This document shows, piece by piece, positions 1 to 10,099 of a stretch of 64,000 bases of DNA. Source of the stretch: Chloropicon primus (taxonomy: Eukaryota; Chlorophyta; Chloropicophyceae; Chloropicales; Chloropicaceae); contig CP060766.1 of NCBI GenBank assembly GCA_023205875.1, positions 124,001 through 188,000 of the forward strand, in the 5' to 3' direction. Numbering within the stretch: the first letter of the stretch is position 1; each line of letters opens with the position of its first letter. The position numbers were made by a program, and so were the translations under genes. The notes beneath the pieces were generated by a model. That model was not told the origin of the DNA, did no database searches, and saw only the letters and a program-made list of their open reading frames with translations.

Positions 1-480
1 CACGAAGAGGACGGACGATCTCAGTCGCTCGAGCTCGAGGTCTCTCGCCCTCGTCCCCCGTCACGAAAGGAAACGAAACGAAACCTAGCAAACCCTCGCT
101 AGGTTCGTCCACGTCGTCGTCCTCGTCGGGGGGCGGGATCCTCACGAGGGGCCACCGACCGACCCAAAAGGGGAAGAAGAAGAAAAAAAAAACGTAAACG
201 CCGTCGTCGAAGGGCCGCGCCCAAGCCGTCGTCGTAACGCCTCCGCGCTCCTCGTTGCGCGCGGTCGTCGTACCTCCGTCCTTGTGCGCCGATCGATCGC
301 GAACAATAACCTGACGATCGATCGATCGGGTTTGGTGATCGCATCGATCGATCGCATCGCCGACAACAACAAAAGTGGAAAACGAAACCAAAAAAAAAAA
401 AAAAAAACCAAATTTTTTTTTTTCGTGAGCGGCGCGGAGATTTTTAGATCAGGTCAGCGCCAACTTTTCCCCCAACCAAG

Positions 481-520
<40 letters not shown>

Positions 521-725
521 GATAGAAGGTGCATCATGATTAGGGCAATGATGGAAGGAATGTACGATGATGATGATGAAGGATGGAAGGAAGGAATTCG
601 TCTTCTTCTTCTTACCACTTATCCACCCCGCCTTGCTTATTGGTTATTAATATTGATATTGATAAGTTTAGGTTTAGGTTCTCTCACAGGCACCACCGAC
701 GAGACGATTGGATTGTATCTCGTTG
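1..725. other. Gene-poor left margin with low-complexity DNA
   Basis: No convincing gene was found. The stretch holds clustered GATCGATCG motifs (about 288-356), an A-run followed by a T-run (about 391-422) and a GAGGAC hexamer repeat (about 481-520). It lies past the 3' end of LAS1 and may include a neighbouring gene's promoter outside the window. Confidence 0.5.
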
Positions 726-2123
726 TTATTGGATGGTCTTCTTCGTCGGCAAGAGCGTGGTGGGACTCCTGCCGTTGGAGTCCGAGGCGCTCGGGAGGTT
801 CCCCACGGCGCAGGGGGTCCAGGTCCTGCACCGCTTCCACGGGACTCTGGAGGCATCCCCGTCCTCGTCCTCGTCCTCGTCCTCCTTCCTCTTCCGATCA
901 GGCGGCGGCGGAGGCCTCTGGGGAAGGAGGAGGTCCGGCCCCTCGAACCCGCTGACGTTGCCCAGGATGCGGTCCGTGATCTTCAGGCCCTCGAAGGTGG
1001 CCGGGTCGAGGCGGTCCAGCCGGGAGAAGAGGACCTGGAAGAAGGACTTGAGGGTCAGCTTCAGGGCCCCCTTGCCCTCCTCGTCCCCCGCGGCCCTCGC
1101 CAACCTCGCCCCCTCGATCACCATGCCGTACAGCATCTTGAGGAGGCTCCTCTCCTTGTCCTCGTCCCCCGCGTGCCTCCACAGCTCCCCGCTGCTCTCC
1201 ACCAGCCACCGCACAAAGGGGTTCAGGCTCCGCTTGCGCTCCCTGGCCTCCTCCCCCCCGTCCTTGAGGCCCTCCCAGCACCGCTCGAGGAGCAGGGTCC
1301 CGACCGAGGGCCAGTACTTGCAGATCTTGGCCATGAACGTCCTCCACCCCTTGCCGTCCTGCTCCCGGAACGGCTTGGAGACCACGAGGGAGTACAGAGC
1401 CTCCTTGAGCTCCGAGCCCTGGGACCCGTGGACGCAGTCCAGCAGCTCCTTCACGAGCTCCGCCCTCCGCCGCTTCGTGGAGGACCCCTCCCCGTCCTCG
1501 GAGCTCAGGTCCACCAGCTCCCGAAGGATCCCCCCGACCTGCTCGCGCTGCTCCTCCAGCTCCCCGGCCTGCCTCCTCCAGTAGTTGTCCCTCAGCCAAA
1601 CCAAAGCCTGCTCCGCGGCGATGGAGAGGACGCTCATGCTCGGCAGGGCGTTGTGCGTGGCCTCGTGCCTCAGATCGACAAGGATTCGAGGCAGACCGAC
1701 GCTCTCCGCCAAGTTCGCCACCGACTTGGCATACACCCCCTTCTGCAACTCTCCTGACACGCCGTTCACCAAACGAGTAAGCGTCATGCTCAGGGCCAAC
1801 CTGTTGACGTGACTGCTGTGATCCCCGCCGCAAGACCGCAGCTTGATCTGCACGATGTCCGCGGTCACCCCCACCGCCATCGGCACCCTCCCCCTCGCCC
1901 GCCACGACGCTACCACGTCCAGAGCCCAACTCGCATCCTTCCACTCCTCCTCTTCACGACAACCACTCCTCCTCGTCGTCGCCGTCGTCGAAGTGGCTGG
2001 TCCTCGCCCTTGGTCGTCCGGAGGTTCTGACGGGTCCCTCCCCTCGACGAGCGCCCTCTTCACGTCCCTCCACTCCCTCCACGAGCACCATGGCACCACT
2101 TTGCCTTGTGCCGTCCTCCCCAT
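726..2123 (-). CDS. LAS1: Las1 family ITS2 pre-rRNA endoribonuclease
   Basis: Las1 cuts the ITS2 spacer between 5.8S and 25S/28S rRNA during nucleolar 60S subunit assembly, working with the Grc3/Nol9 kinase. The 465-residue single-exon protein opens with the family signature VPWCSWREW near residue 10. Its HEPN nuclease domain carries RHEATH (R152, H153, H157), the family's catalytic RHxxxH motif, followed by NALPSM. A C-terminal WKRCRTWTPCAVGNLP stretch matches the conserved Las1 tail. An acidic Glu-Asp run precedes the tail. The chosen ATG at 2123 starts just before the conserved block; the reading frame stays open upstream but that part is low-complexity. It is divergent from LSM8 and shares 345 bp of spacer with it. 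Assignment is by motif recognition; GRC3 is not in the window. Confidence 0.9.
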   Translation of the reverse strand: MGRTAQGKVVPWCSWREWRDVKRALVEGRDPSEPPDDQGRGPATSTTATTRRSGCREEEEWKDASWALDVVASWRARGRVPMAVGVTADIVQIKLRSCGGDHSSHVNRLALSMTLTRLVNGVSGELQKGVYAKSVANLAESVGLPRILVDLRHEATHNALPSMSVLSIAAEQALVWLRDNYWRRQAGELEEQREQVGGILRELVDLSSEDGEGSSTKRRRAELVKELLDCVHGSQGSELKEALYSLVVSKPFREQDGKGWRTFMAKICKYWPSVGTLLLERCWEGLKDGGEEARERKRSLNPFVRWLVESSGELWRHAGDEDKERSLLKMLYGMVIEGARLARAAGDEEGKGALKLTLKSFFQVLFSRLDRLDPATFEGLKITDRILGNVSGFEGPDLLLPQRPPPPPDRKRKEDEDEDEDGDASRVPWKRCRTWTPCAVGNLPSASDSNGRSPTTLLPTKKTIQ

Positions 2124-2264
2124 CGCAGCGCAGCGTACCCCTGTGCTTTTGGCGCCCTCGCGTGGTTTGAGAGAGAGCGAGAGCGAGAGAGCGACGAGGA
2201 GGGCGACGAGGGGGGCGAGGACGGCGAGGAGGACGGCGAGGCGATCGATAGAGGGTCCTCGGAG

Positions 2265-2274
2265 CTTTCGAAAG
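2265..2274. promoter_or_regulatory. CTTTCGAAAG palindrome, LAS1 side
   Basis: Exact 10-bp palindrome 142 bp upstream of the LAS1 ATG. Confidence 0.45.
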
Positions 2275-2390
2275 AGCCCCCGCTCGAAACAAACGGCGCT
2301 GGGGGGAGGCATTGAGAGAGGTGGATCGAGGAGGGCGAGGAGGGCGGGAGAGAGGGGAGCAGTCGGGGCGGAGGGAGCGCCTCTCGCGGT

Positions 2391-2400
2391 CTTTCGAAAG
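2391..2400. promoter_or_regulatory. CTTTCGAAAG palindrome, LSM8 side
   Basis: Exact 10-bp palindrome 69 bp upstream of the LSM8 ATG. Confidence 0.45.
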
Positions 2401-2468
2401 CGAGGACTCTCGCTTGGAAGAAGTGGCGCGGAACTTTTTGGAGTCTTTTGGTTGGAAAGGCCAAGGCC

Positions 2469-2846
2469 ATGAAGAGGGGAGCGGAGGAGAGGGAAGGGGA
2501 GGAGGGGGGGAGCACGAGCCAGGCGGCGAAAGCGCGGCGCTCTCACCCCCACGGCAAGGAGACTGGGCTTACGGGATACGTGAATTCGACCGTGTCCATC
2601 ATCACAAACGACGGGAGGCACATCCTGGGTCTGCTGAAGGGGTTCGACCAGGCCACGAACCTCATACTGGAGGGCTCCAAGGAGAGGATCTACTCGCCCG
2701 AGGAGGGGGTGGAGGAGATGGAGTTGGGACTGTACTTGCTGAGGGGAGATTGCATCGCTGTCGTTGGAGAGGTGGACGATGACCTCGACTCACAAATCGA
2801 CCTGCCTTCACTCAAGGGGCACCCCCTCAGTGAAGTCGTTCACTGA
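2469..2846 (+). CDS. LSM8: U6 snRNA-associated Sm-like protein LSm8
   Basis: LSm8 is the subunit that distinguishes the nuclear LSm2-8 ring, which binds the U6 snRNA 3' end, from the cytoplasmic LSm1-7 decay ring. The 125-residue protein has Sm1 (VSIITNDGRHILGLLKGFDQ) and Sm2 (LYLLRGDCIAVVGE) motifs. It ends in the LSm8-specific tail LPSLKGHPLSEVVH, which resembles the plant HPLKPVVH ending. The Lys/Glu-rich N-terminal extension of about 30 residues is longer than in the usual 96-residue family member. The start is the first ATG in frame. A TTGTAA poly(A)-like signal lies at 2895-2900, about 50 bp past the stop. Confidence 0.93.
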   Translation: MKRGAEEREGEEGGSTSQAAKARRSHPHGKETGLTGYVNSTVSIITNDGRHILGLLKGFDQATNLILEGSKERIYSPEEGVEEMELGLYLLRGDCIAVVGEVDDDLDSQIDLPSLKGHPLSEVVH

Positions 2847-3042
2847 GGAGGGCGAATGCGCGGTCACGTCGCCGCACCTTCCAGCGCAATAGGCTTGTAA
2901 TTTACCATAGAGATCATTATTGGATTGTCCCTCCCCCACCTCTCTGCCTCACCAGCTTTCTCAGCGACCGGCATCGGCGGCACGTCGTCGGCCACCGCAA
3001 CTGTCCTAGTTCTTCTCCCAATCCTTGGAAAGCGCTTGGTGT

Positions 3043-3081
<39 letters not shown>

Positions 3082-3279
3082 CACGGAAGAGGGAGAGAGA
3101 CCTTTGATGGAGGAGCCTCCTGTCCTCAAGGCTTGCCCCGATCCCCCCTTCCCTTCCTTTCCGAGAAGAGAGAGAGAGACAGGAGGCTAGCCTTCCTTGA
3201 TCTGCAAAATTTTTTTGAGAGGAGCCGATCGATGGCGATGAGTTGAGCGCAGCAGAGCGGGAGGAAGGGGAACGCGAGC
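2847..3279. other. Spacer with GA microsatellite
   Basis: Contains the LSM8 3' end, a GA dinucleotide run (about 3042-3079) and the presumed promoter and leader of the thioredoxin-like gene. No gene is seen. Confidence 0.5.
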
Positions 3280-4142
3280 ATGGCGGGAGTAGGAGTGGGA
3301 CGATGCAATTGGATTGTGCCATGCATGCTCGTGGCGGCGCTTGCGCTCTCGTTGGCCGGTCTCGGAACGGAGGCCTTGGAAGAGAGAGGAGGTCTGGTGG
3401 ATACCACGGAAGCCGGGGTGAAGCTGCTTCTCGATCACGCGCAGAACTTGAGTGTGGCGAGTGAGGATGGGGACGTCAACGAGTCATGCCTGGTCTTCCT
3501 TCTGTACAGCACGAGTTGCCCCTTCTCGAAGCGCCTGTACTCCGACGTCGAGGAGCTCAGCTTGCAGTACGACAAAAGCATCGCATTCGTGGCGATGGAG
3601 AAGACCCACTCCAGTCTGAACCTTCTGATGCAATTCGGCTTCCATGCTGTGCCTCAGGTGGTGGTGTACTCGCCGAGCGGGAGGGACAAGCTCAAAGGAA
3701 GCGACAAGCAGACGACTTTGAGAAACTACCTTCAAGGCCTGGTGGCGAACGTAAGTATCTTCAGCTGCAGCTTCAAACTTGTAGCGTGTGTGGGGTGTGG
3801 GTGTGGGTGTGGGTGCTGGGAGAGGAAGAGGCAGAGACCTGAACGCTCTCGCTGATCTTTGATTTCCGGAATACTGAACGACGTTTGCCTTCCGCGTGCT
3901 TGCGCTTTTCACTTTGTTGGTTTCAGCCAAACGTCAGCTGCAACATTGCCTCGTTCAAAGATGTTTTGCCTCTGGTGGAACGGGAGAGCAAGCCAACGAC
4001 GTGGACGGATGGCTCGCAAGAGATGACGAGAATCACTTGGATCGTTGTCGCGTGCCTTGGAGTCTTCTACCTCTCCGTGTTTCTTCACGAAAAATTCACG
4101 GGCAGGAAGCTCGGCGAGAAGCGCAAGGTCCACACCGAGTAA
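3280..4142 (+). CDS. APR-like/TXNDC15-like membrane thioredoxin
   Basis: Predicted type I ER/secretory thioredoxin-fold protein of 228 residues from two exons (3280-3750 and 3927-4142, phase-0 GTAAGT..CAG intron of 176 bp). It has an N-terminal signal peptide (WIVPCMLVAALALSLAGLG), a thioredoxin core with YSTSCPFSKR in the active-site position and the cis-Pro region AVPQVVVY. One C-terminal membrane segment follows (ITWIVVACLGVFYLSVFL), then a basic cytosolic tail. The active site has one Cys only (SCPFS). This is the pattern of plant 5'-adenylylsulfate-reductase-like (APRL) proteins (WCPFS), so ordinary CxxC redox chemistry is unlikely. Client and function are unknown. Two tandem copies of a roughly 125-bp sequence follow the stop. 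Confidence 0.75.
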
Positions 4143-4173
4143 CCGGCGACCACCACATCGGCCGGGCCTTGGC

Positions 4174-4490
4174 CTTGTTTGTTCCAAGCGCCAGACCTCC
4201 CAAAGGGCAAAGGGAACAAGGGGGAGGGGATGCGTAGACAGGAGTGAAAAGTCAAGTCGAACACCCTGCCGCTGTATCACAATTGTTATAGTATATCTAC
4301 CTTATCATCAATCAATCATCACCCACCACTTGGCGTTTGCTCCCCAACAAGAGCTTTGTTTGTTCCAAGCGCCAGACCTCCCAAAGGGCAAAGGGAACAA
4401 GGGGGAGGGGATGCGTAGACAGGAGTGAAAAGCAAAATCGAAACACCCTGCCGCTGCATCACAATTGTTTATTGCAATTGCAATCTACCT
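4174..4490 (+). repeat. Two direct copies of a roughly 125-bp 3'-flank sequence
   Basis: The sequence beginning TTGTTTGTTCCAAGCGCCAG and running past GCATCACAATTGTT occurs at about 4174-4300 and again at about 4353-4490, with few differences. It sits just after the thioredoxin-like gene. The duplication probably copied that gene's 3' UTR; nothing coding is seen in it. Confidence 0.8.
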
Positions 4491-4619
4491 TGATCAAAGC
4501 ATCAAGCTCCTCCGTCCTCTTCTCGAAGTTAGCTCCTCACTCTTCTTGGATCTGCTACTGGTGGTGGTTGGACTTTTTGCGGTGAGGTCGAAGGGCTCGC
4601 AGTGGTCTGCCTCTCGACC

Positions 4620-5066
4620 ATGCGCGTGTTTTATGTCCTGCGCGACCTCTACCGACGTCTGTTCGTGTCCTCTGCGAAGGCCTCGAGGCCGGCGGCAGGG
4701 TACACGAGCGAGTTGTCTTCACCGGAAGCGGTGCGTGATGCCTTGAGGGCCAAGCTGGCTCTCAGGAACCAGCTCCGTGTTCTCAAGGAAAGGGCGAGGG
4801 AGACGGAGGAGGAGAGGAAGGCGAGGGAGCTTCGGGAGGAGAAGGCCATGCTCGAGGAGCTGAAGAAGACTCGGGAAAAGTTCGGCCAGCAGATGGAGTT
4901 CATCAAACGGGAGAGGGAACGAAACGAGACCATGATCGAGGAGAGGCTGAAAGCAAAGAATGCGAAACACGGGACAACCCAGGAGGAAAAGATCAAGAGG
5001 GTCTTCGAAGAGATCGAGAAGTTCGAGAAGGACTTCTTCGCCGCCGAGGAGCCGAGCAAGAAGTGA
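4620..5066 (+). CDS. Small charged coiled-coil protein, possibly mitochondrial
   Basis: Not recognised. The 148-residue protein starts with a basic amphipathic leader (MRVFYVLRDLYRRLFVSSAK) that looks like a mitochondrial presequence. A long charged helix rich in Glu, Arg and Lys follows (about residues 45-135), typical of a coiled coil. The ATG at 4620 is the first in frame; the frame is open a little upstream. It is convergent with NKAP, whose stop lies about 100 bp away. Codon use looks like its neighbours, so it is probably a real gene, but no function can be assigned. Confidence 0.6.
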   Translation: MRVFYVLRDLYRRLFVSSAKASRPAAGYTSELSSPEAVRDALRAKLALRNQLRVLKERARETEEERKARELREEKAMLEELKKTREKFGQQMEFIKRERERNETMIEERLKAKNAKHGTTQEEKIKRVFEEIEKFEKDFFAAEEPSKK

Positions 5067-5169
5067 AACCTTCCTGCGCTCGCATCATTCAAAATTCAGT
5101 TGTATTGTACAAAAATATTAAAGTAGTCAAAACAGGACCAACTGACCTTCTTCGTCGTGGTTCTGGCTC

Positions 5170-6186
5170 TCACTCGTTCCCTTCCTTCTCCAAGTGCTGC
5201 CTGACGAGAGCTTGCATGTTTTGCATCACTTGCTGCTCTTTCACCTTCTTTTCCTCAAAGTTGATCATAGCGAGCGCAGCTTTCTCCTCCGCGCTGTACA
5301 CCTGGTTCTCCTTCCTGATACGGATGGCGTTCATCCTCGAGTGCCTGTTGCCGCTCATAATGTAGCCCAAATCCTCGTACGAGGATATTTTGTCCGAAGT
5401 GAGGCCAATCTCTCCCCTCCTGGGAATTCTCTGCCCACTCTGAACGTACGCTGCCATCGCGTCACCCTCGCCGGGGAGCAGGTGCTTGCCATACGTCCCA
5501 GGCGCCGCCCGCGCAACCTCCTCGGGCTTCTCCGGTCCAACGAGCTTTGACTCCTCCTCTATCCTCGCCTGTTCCGCCAGCTTGGCTTCTCTCTCCCTCT
5601 CCACGCTCTCCAAGAACGCCTTGAAACGCTGGAGCTCGGCTCGAGCGTCCTCCTCGTCGCTCGCCTCCTCCTCCTCGGCGGCCTTCCGTTTCTCCTTCTC
5701 CAACTCTGCCGCCGCTTCCTGCTCCCTCGCCTTGGCCTCCTCTGCCTCCCTCTCGTCCCTCTCCCGGTCTGCTTGCTCCGAAGGGACACCCTTGTCCTCT
5801 TCCGGCGGTGGCGAAGGGGAAGCCGCCCACAGGTCCACTCGAACCTTCCCCGTCAGTTCCAACCTCTTCACCCTCCTCTGCTCTCTCTCCTGCCCGTCGT
5901 AGAACCTGTTGTAGTCACCAAACCCGCCGTCCCGATAACTGTCGCGCCCACGACCCCTGCCGTACCTCTCCCCTTCCCCTCCCCTTCTCTCCCTGTCCCA
6001 CCCTCTCCCTCCATCGCCATCTCTCTCTCTGTCCCTTCCGCCTCTTCGATACCTCGACTCCCTTCCTCCGTCCCGGTAACCTCGGCCTTCGCCGTTGCCG
6101 TCGTCGTCGTAGCGCGGAGACCCCCGTCTCTCCCTCCTCTCCCCCCCTCGACAGCGGGAGCGGTACTCTCCCTCCCGACGGCTCAT
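5170..6186 (-). CDS. NKAP: NKAP family spliceosome-associated protein
   Basis: NKAP (SynMuv-like C-terminal domain) is a nuclear RNA-binding protein that associates with the spliceosome. In animals it also acts in transcriptional repression. The 338-residue single-exon protein has an Arg/Gly/Asp-Arg-rich N-terminus (residues 1-100), a Glu/Ala coiled region, and the diagnostic C-terminal domain. That domain contains YGKHLLPGEGDAMAAYVQ, RIPRRGEIGLTSDKI, GYIMSGNRHSRMNAIRIRKE and YSAEEKAALAMIN. This block is close to the human and plant proteins in order and spacing. The ATG at 6186 is clear. A 14-bp minisatellite starts about 35 bp upstream. Confidence 0.92.
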   Translation of the reverse strand: MSRREGEYRSRCRGGERRERRGSPRYDDDGNGEGRGYRDGGRESRYRRGGRDRERDGDGGRGWDRERRGGEGERYGRGRGRDSYRDGGFGDYNRFYDGQEREQRRVKRLELTGKVRVDLWAASPSPPPEEDKGVPSEQADRERDEREAEEAKAREQEAAAELEKEKRKAAEEEEASDEEDARAELQRFKAFLESVEREREAKLAEQARIEEESKLVGPEKPEEVARAAPGTYGKHLLPGEGDAMAAYVQSGQRIPRRGEIGLTSDKISSYEDLGYIMSGNRHSRMNAIRIRKENQVYSAEEKAALAMINFEEKKVKEQQVMQNMQALVRQHLEKEGNE

Positions 6187-6589
6187 GACGCCTCCGCCTC
6201 ACTCTTGCTCTCCTTCCGGACGGAGTCCTTTGGAGGGAGTCCTTTGGAGGGAGTCCTTTGGAGGGAGTCCTTTGGCGTCCTTTGCTTTGGGGAGGGAGGG
6301 GAGGGGTAACGGTTCCTTCTTCTGGTTCCAAAGTTATTCTTTCATAGGGCAGGCAAGCTTTCTAAACACAATTATTAATATTTTATCTTACTATGTTATC
6401 AAACCCAAACGAGAGCACCCACTCTTCTTCTCGACAAACAAGAAGATGATGTCAGTGGGCACTTCTCTATTTTCTGTTCTGTTCGAAACCCTCTCCCAAC
6501 AAAAACTTGGCACGATGCGTCAAGCGGCAGCAACACAGAACCAAGGCAAAGTCCTCTGTTGGTCCGTGCTCCCTCGCGCGCTCCTCCTT
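6187..6589. other. Spacer with a 14-bp minisatellite
   Basis: About four head-to-tail copies of GGAGTCCTTTGGAG lie at 6222-6276, directly upstream of NKAP. An AT-richer stretch (about 6345-6400) follows, then the 3' flank of the Sec14 gene. No gene is seen. Confidence 0.55.
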
Positions 6590-8013
6590 CTAGTCGCCTT
6601 CATTAAAAGTTGGCTCGGCATCGAAGTAATCCGTATTACTTCTCTCCCTCAGCAACTCTCCTCCTCCTCCATTTCCTCCTGGAGAGGGAGAGGGAGAGGG
6701 GGAGGAGTCCTTCACCACGTCCTTGAGCGCCTCCTTCATCTCGCTCGCGTCCCAGATGTTGCTCGTCGAGAACATCGCCTCGTCGGCGTCCAAGTGACCA
6801 CCAATGTGCTCGGGCAGGTCGTGCGGGTCGACGAAGTTGAAAAGCTTCTCGTGGTAGTCCGAGCCGTAGACTTTGATCTTGGCCAGAGTCCTCTTGTCGA
6901 GCCAAAGCTTCACCACCGACCAGATCATGCTAAATATTTTCGGCGCGTTGATGATGAACATCTGCCCAAGATGCTCCGGGTAATACTCCTGATCTATGTT
7001 CGTAATCTGCTTCAGGAAGGATCGAGTCGTTTTGTTGAACTGCTTGTACGATAAGCCCTTGAGATCGATGATGGAGAAGGACTGGAAGATCTTGTGGCCC
7101 ACGTGGGCAGAACACTTTGGATAGATCTCCCGTATCAGCTTCTCCCACTCGTACACGTGGTACTGGATCATCCTCTCCACCGTCGTCACTCTAAGCAGCG
7201 CCTCTACGTTGATCTTGCCGACCTCGTTGATGTAGATGGGCCTCCCAAACTTGTCCTGCTCGCGAAAAAAAAAAGGGAAGACAGCATTGGAGCCAGGCGT
7301 CAGGCAAAGGGGTGGTCTCGTTTACCTTGGGCGTCCACCACGAGAACGAACGCCTCGGCGTACTTACCGTCCTAAGATAGTACTGGGGAAAGATCTTCAG
7401 GACTTCCTTCTTCTCGGGGAAGCTAAACGTTTTATGAATCTGATCTGTCCCAAACTCCCTCCTCCACCTGCGTGCCGCAAGAGCGACGGGACGAAAGGGA
7501 ACCCACGTCCAGGACGAAAGACACGACAAGTCAGCGGCGTCAGCGTCAGCGACGACGAGGACGACGTGCGTTGGCCGCACAAGACAGAAGAGCACAATTC
7601 AAGCATGCTCGCTTCCCCTTACCTCACTGTGTTCTTGTACATATCTATTGCTTTCTCTTCATCCCATTGTCTAGCTTTCAAAAACCGAGCAAAGTCCGTC
7701 TCTTTCTCCTGCAGTAGGTCACACGCATTGCATTGGAGGCAAGGGGAAGCGAGGTCGTCAGCAAGGTTCAGAGAGGAGAACGGAATTCTTCGGCGGGATC
7801 AAAATTGCCATGACGTCGATGAGGGGCACGTACCAGCACAGGATCACGCTCTGAAAGAGCGGCTACTTGCTGTCGAAAAGTTTTCACTTTCATCTCTTTG
7901 TCATCTTCCCCATCTGCCCCAATATGTTCGAACCAATAAACATACTCCTCCGTCTCAGAGACAGAAGACTTTTCCTTGTCAGCCTTGGTGCTCCTCGTTC
8001 GCGTCCACTTCAT
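6590..8013 (-). CDS. Sec14-like phosphatidylinositol transfer protein
   Basis: CRAL-TRIO/Sec14 proteins bind and exchange phosphatidylinositol and phosphatidylcholine, linking lipid metabolism to Golgi and membrane traffic. Four exons (8013-7834, 7708-7623, 7467-7368, 7255-6590) join in frame to 343 residues. The CRAL-TRIO-N segment reads EKETDFARFLKARQWDEEKA then RWRREFGTDQI across introns 1 and 2. The lipid-binding domain shows DKFGRPIYIN, DLKGLSYKQF, YYPEHLGQMFIINAP and ends with LPEHIGGH, where yeast Sec14 has LPxxYGG. The Ser/Pro-Gly tail is variable. Domain order and length match short Sec14 proteins (about 300-350 residues). It is divergent from the next gene across about 960 bp. Confidence 0.9.
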
Positions 8014-8411
8014 CTTGCCCGCTCGGCCTTTTCTCCTGCCCCCCCCCCCGATTCAAAACGAGCTTCTCTCCCGCTCCCACTCGTCTCCTCCGTCTCCAAC
8101 CTTACACCAACCCGCAGCCAAGCCAGTGCCCCTCCTCGGTGCCCGCTACCAAACGTCCATTCACCGCTGTGCTGGAACCTCAACCAATGGACACCACACG
8201 CACTGATGGACGCAACGCACTGGTGTGGCTGGTATGCTCTTTGTCCCTCCTCTCCCCCAAAGCGTCCTCTCCTGCTTCTCCTCAACACCACTCCCTGCTC
8301 GGGGCTTGCTCCTCCGTCCCAGTCCCCGAAGAGAAAAAAGGGAGGAGGACAAGGACAAGGACAAGACAAGGGAGGAGGAGGTAGGTTTAGAGAGAGCGAG
8401 AGCGAGAGCGT

Positions 8412-8454
<43 letters not shown>

Positions 8455-8689
8455 TGGAGTTCCTTACCTTAAACATGTGATTGGTTTCCTTTCAACGTCA
8501 TGATCTAGTCACTCCCTCGTATCAGACAATTAAGACAATTGGAAGACAACGAGGAAGACAACGAGGAAGACAACGAGGAAAGAGAAAAGAGGAAAGAGAA
8601 AAGAGAAAAGAATGGATGATGGATAAGAAAGAAAAGAAAAGAAAAGTTTCTTTCTCAGCAAGAAAGAACCGAAAGACAAACACGAAGAG

Positions 8690-8723
<34 letters not shown>

Positions 8724-8976
8724 GAAAGTTTCATTTTCGCATTTCAGATTTCAGATTTGAAGTCGAGGCTGGAGCGCTGTCAGCCAAGCAAAAAGAAAAA
8801 CCGACTGCTGGAAAGATCTTGGCGGGTTCCTTCGAAAGCGACGGAGACGACGACGACGACGCGCGGACTGAGGGGACGGGGACTCGACGAACGAATAGAT
8901 CGTCTCTTTCTCATTCCATTGACCCCTCGCTTGTGCGGAGGGGCGCGGAGGCGAACGAGGGAGAAGCGTTACAGGG
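8014..8976. other. Long divergent spacer full of simple repeats
   Basis: No gene is seen. Holds a GT dinucleotide run (about 8411-8452), four copies of a GAGGAAGACAAC 12-mer (about 8541-8582), an AAGA-rich tract and a CT run (about 8694-8720). A partial TTCGAAAG promoter-like motif is at about 8833, before the 8977 gene. Confidence 0.55.
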
Positions 8977-9849
8977 ATGATGACGACGACGATGACGATG
9001 ACGATGACGATGACAATGACGACAATGAGAAGGCAATCTTGTGGCGTGGCTTCGACGAGCTCGCCGTCGACGAGGAGGCAGCCTCTCGGCGTGAGGTCCT
9101 TCCGGTCGAGGCGCTTGCGCCACGAGAGGCTGCCGTTCGCGCCGGGTAACGGGTGGCGAGTTGTGGTACGGAGCGGGATAGACAACGATGACTTGCCTGA
9201 CGAGGGGAACCTGGACGAGGTCTCGATGGAGTCCCTGTTCGCGAGCGAGTTGAAGAGGCGCGAGATCGCCCCCGGGGAGGACGAGGTGAGTAACCAAAAC
9301 GCCGAGGCGAAAGAAGGGGAACTTTGCTTCCGATTCCATCTCCAACCTCCTCAACTGATCAACTAATTCTGTTTGGGTTCCTCGTCTCTTCCTTTTTCCA
9401 TCTCTCACACGGTTTTCCACCTCAAGGTTGGATCCGGTGGGCAGCTCGAGAAGTCGAGGGCGCTCCAGGCCGAGGGTCTAGAGGGGCTGCCTGCCAGGGC
9501 GAAAGAGCTGCTGACCTTGGGCGCGACCTCCACGTTAGCGTTCGCCCCTCTCGGTGCAGTCGTCGCGGTGGCTTTCGCCACCCTCGCTTTTGGCCTGGGG
9601 GACTCCTTCGTGCACACGGGAGGGGCAGGACCGCCTCCTTACGTCGACCCCAACGAGCTCCTCGACCCGGCCAACGCCCCCGGGGTGCCGTACGTCAGAT
9701 TCAACAGGAACTACACGGATTACTACGCGGACGGGTATCCGAATCCCTACGAGCAGCGCCAGGCAGAGGAGTCTTCTGTTTCCTCCACCACCGAGGAGCC
9801 CGTTTCTGCACTGTCGGAAGAGCCCGCAACGGTCATCCCTGCGGAGTGA
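8977..9849 (+). CDS. Predicted plastid-targeted single-span membrane protein
   Basis: Family not recognised. Two exons (8977-9285 and 9427-9849; phase-0 GTGAGT..AAG intron) give 243 residues. The leader is Arg/Ser-rich, like a plastid or mitochondrial transit peptide (QSCGVASTSSPSTRRQPLG). The body has one strong hydrophobic span (STLAFAPLGAVVAVAFATLA). A conserved-looking tail follows with PPPYVDPNELLDPANAPGVP and FNRNYTDYY, then a Ser/Glu-rich end. The start lies inside a GATGAC microsatellite that encodes repeated Met-Thr; the Met at 9028, just after the repeat, is an equally good start. TGTAA is at 9896-9900. Confidence 0.65.
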
Positions 9850-9914
9850 ACCTTCCTTCCTTTCTTCCTCTTGTGTTTTTGTATCAACCCACCCGTGTAA
9901 TCTCAAGCTTTTCT

Positions 9915-9916
<2 letters not shown>

Positions 9917-9950
<34 letters not shown>
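9917..9950 (+). repeat. GA dinucleotide microsatellite
   Basis: An uninterrupted GA run of about 34 bp in the spacer between the plastid-protein gene and XPF. Confidence 0.9.
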
Positions 9951-9953
<3 letters not shown>

Positions 9954-10099
9954 ATACGTGAGGGTTCCGTCCCCCCTCCCTCTCGGTCCTCCCCTCCCCT
10001 CCCCCTCGGTCCTCCCCTCCCCCTCCCCCCTCATCCATCCGCTCGCGCCAGCAGAGAGCAGCAGCTGTCGCTCCGCTCCGTGTCCATGACTCATGAGTG

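Larger units (their letters stand above)
2124..2468. promoter_or_regulatory. Shared divergent promoter region of LAS1 and LSM8
   Basis: The 345 bp between two divergent start codons hold two exact CTTTCGAAAG palindromes (2265-2274 and 2391-2400), one nearer each gene. An RNA-processing pair (rRNA and U6/pre-mRNA) under one shared control region is plausible, but is inferred. Confidence 0.5.

Noticed and set aside
6590-8013. MOB1 kinase activator
   Set aside because: On joining the exons the CRAL-TRIO-N and Sec14 blocks are clear; no MOB zinc motif.
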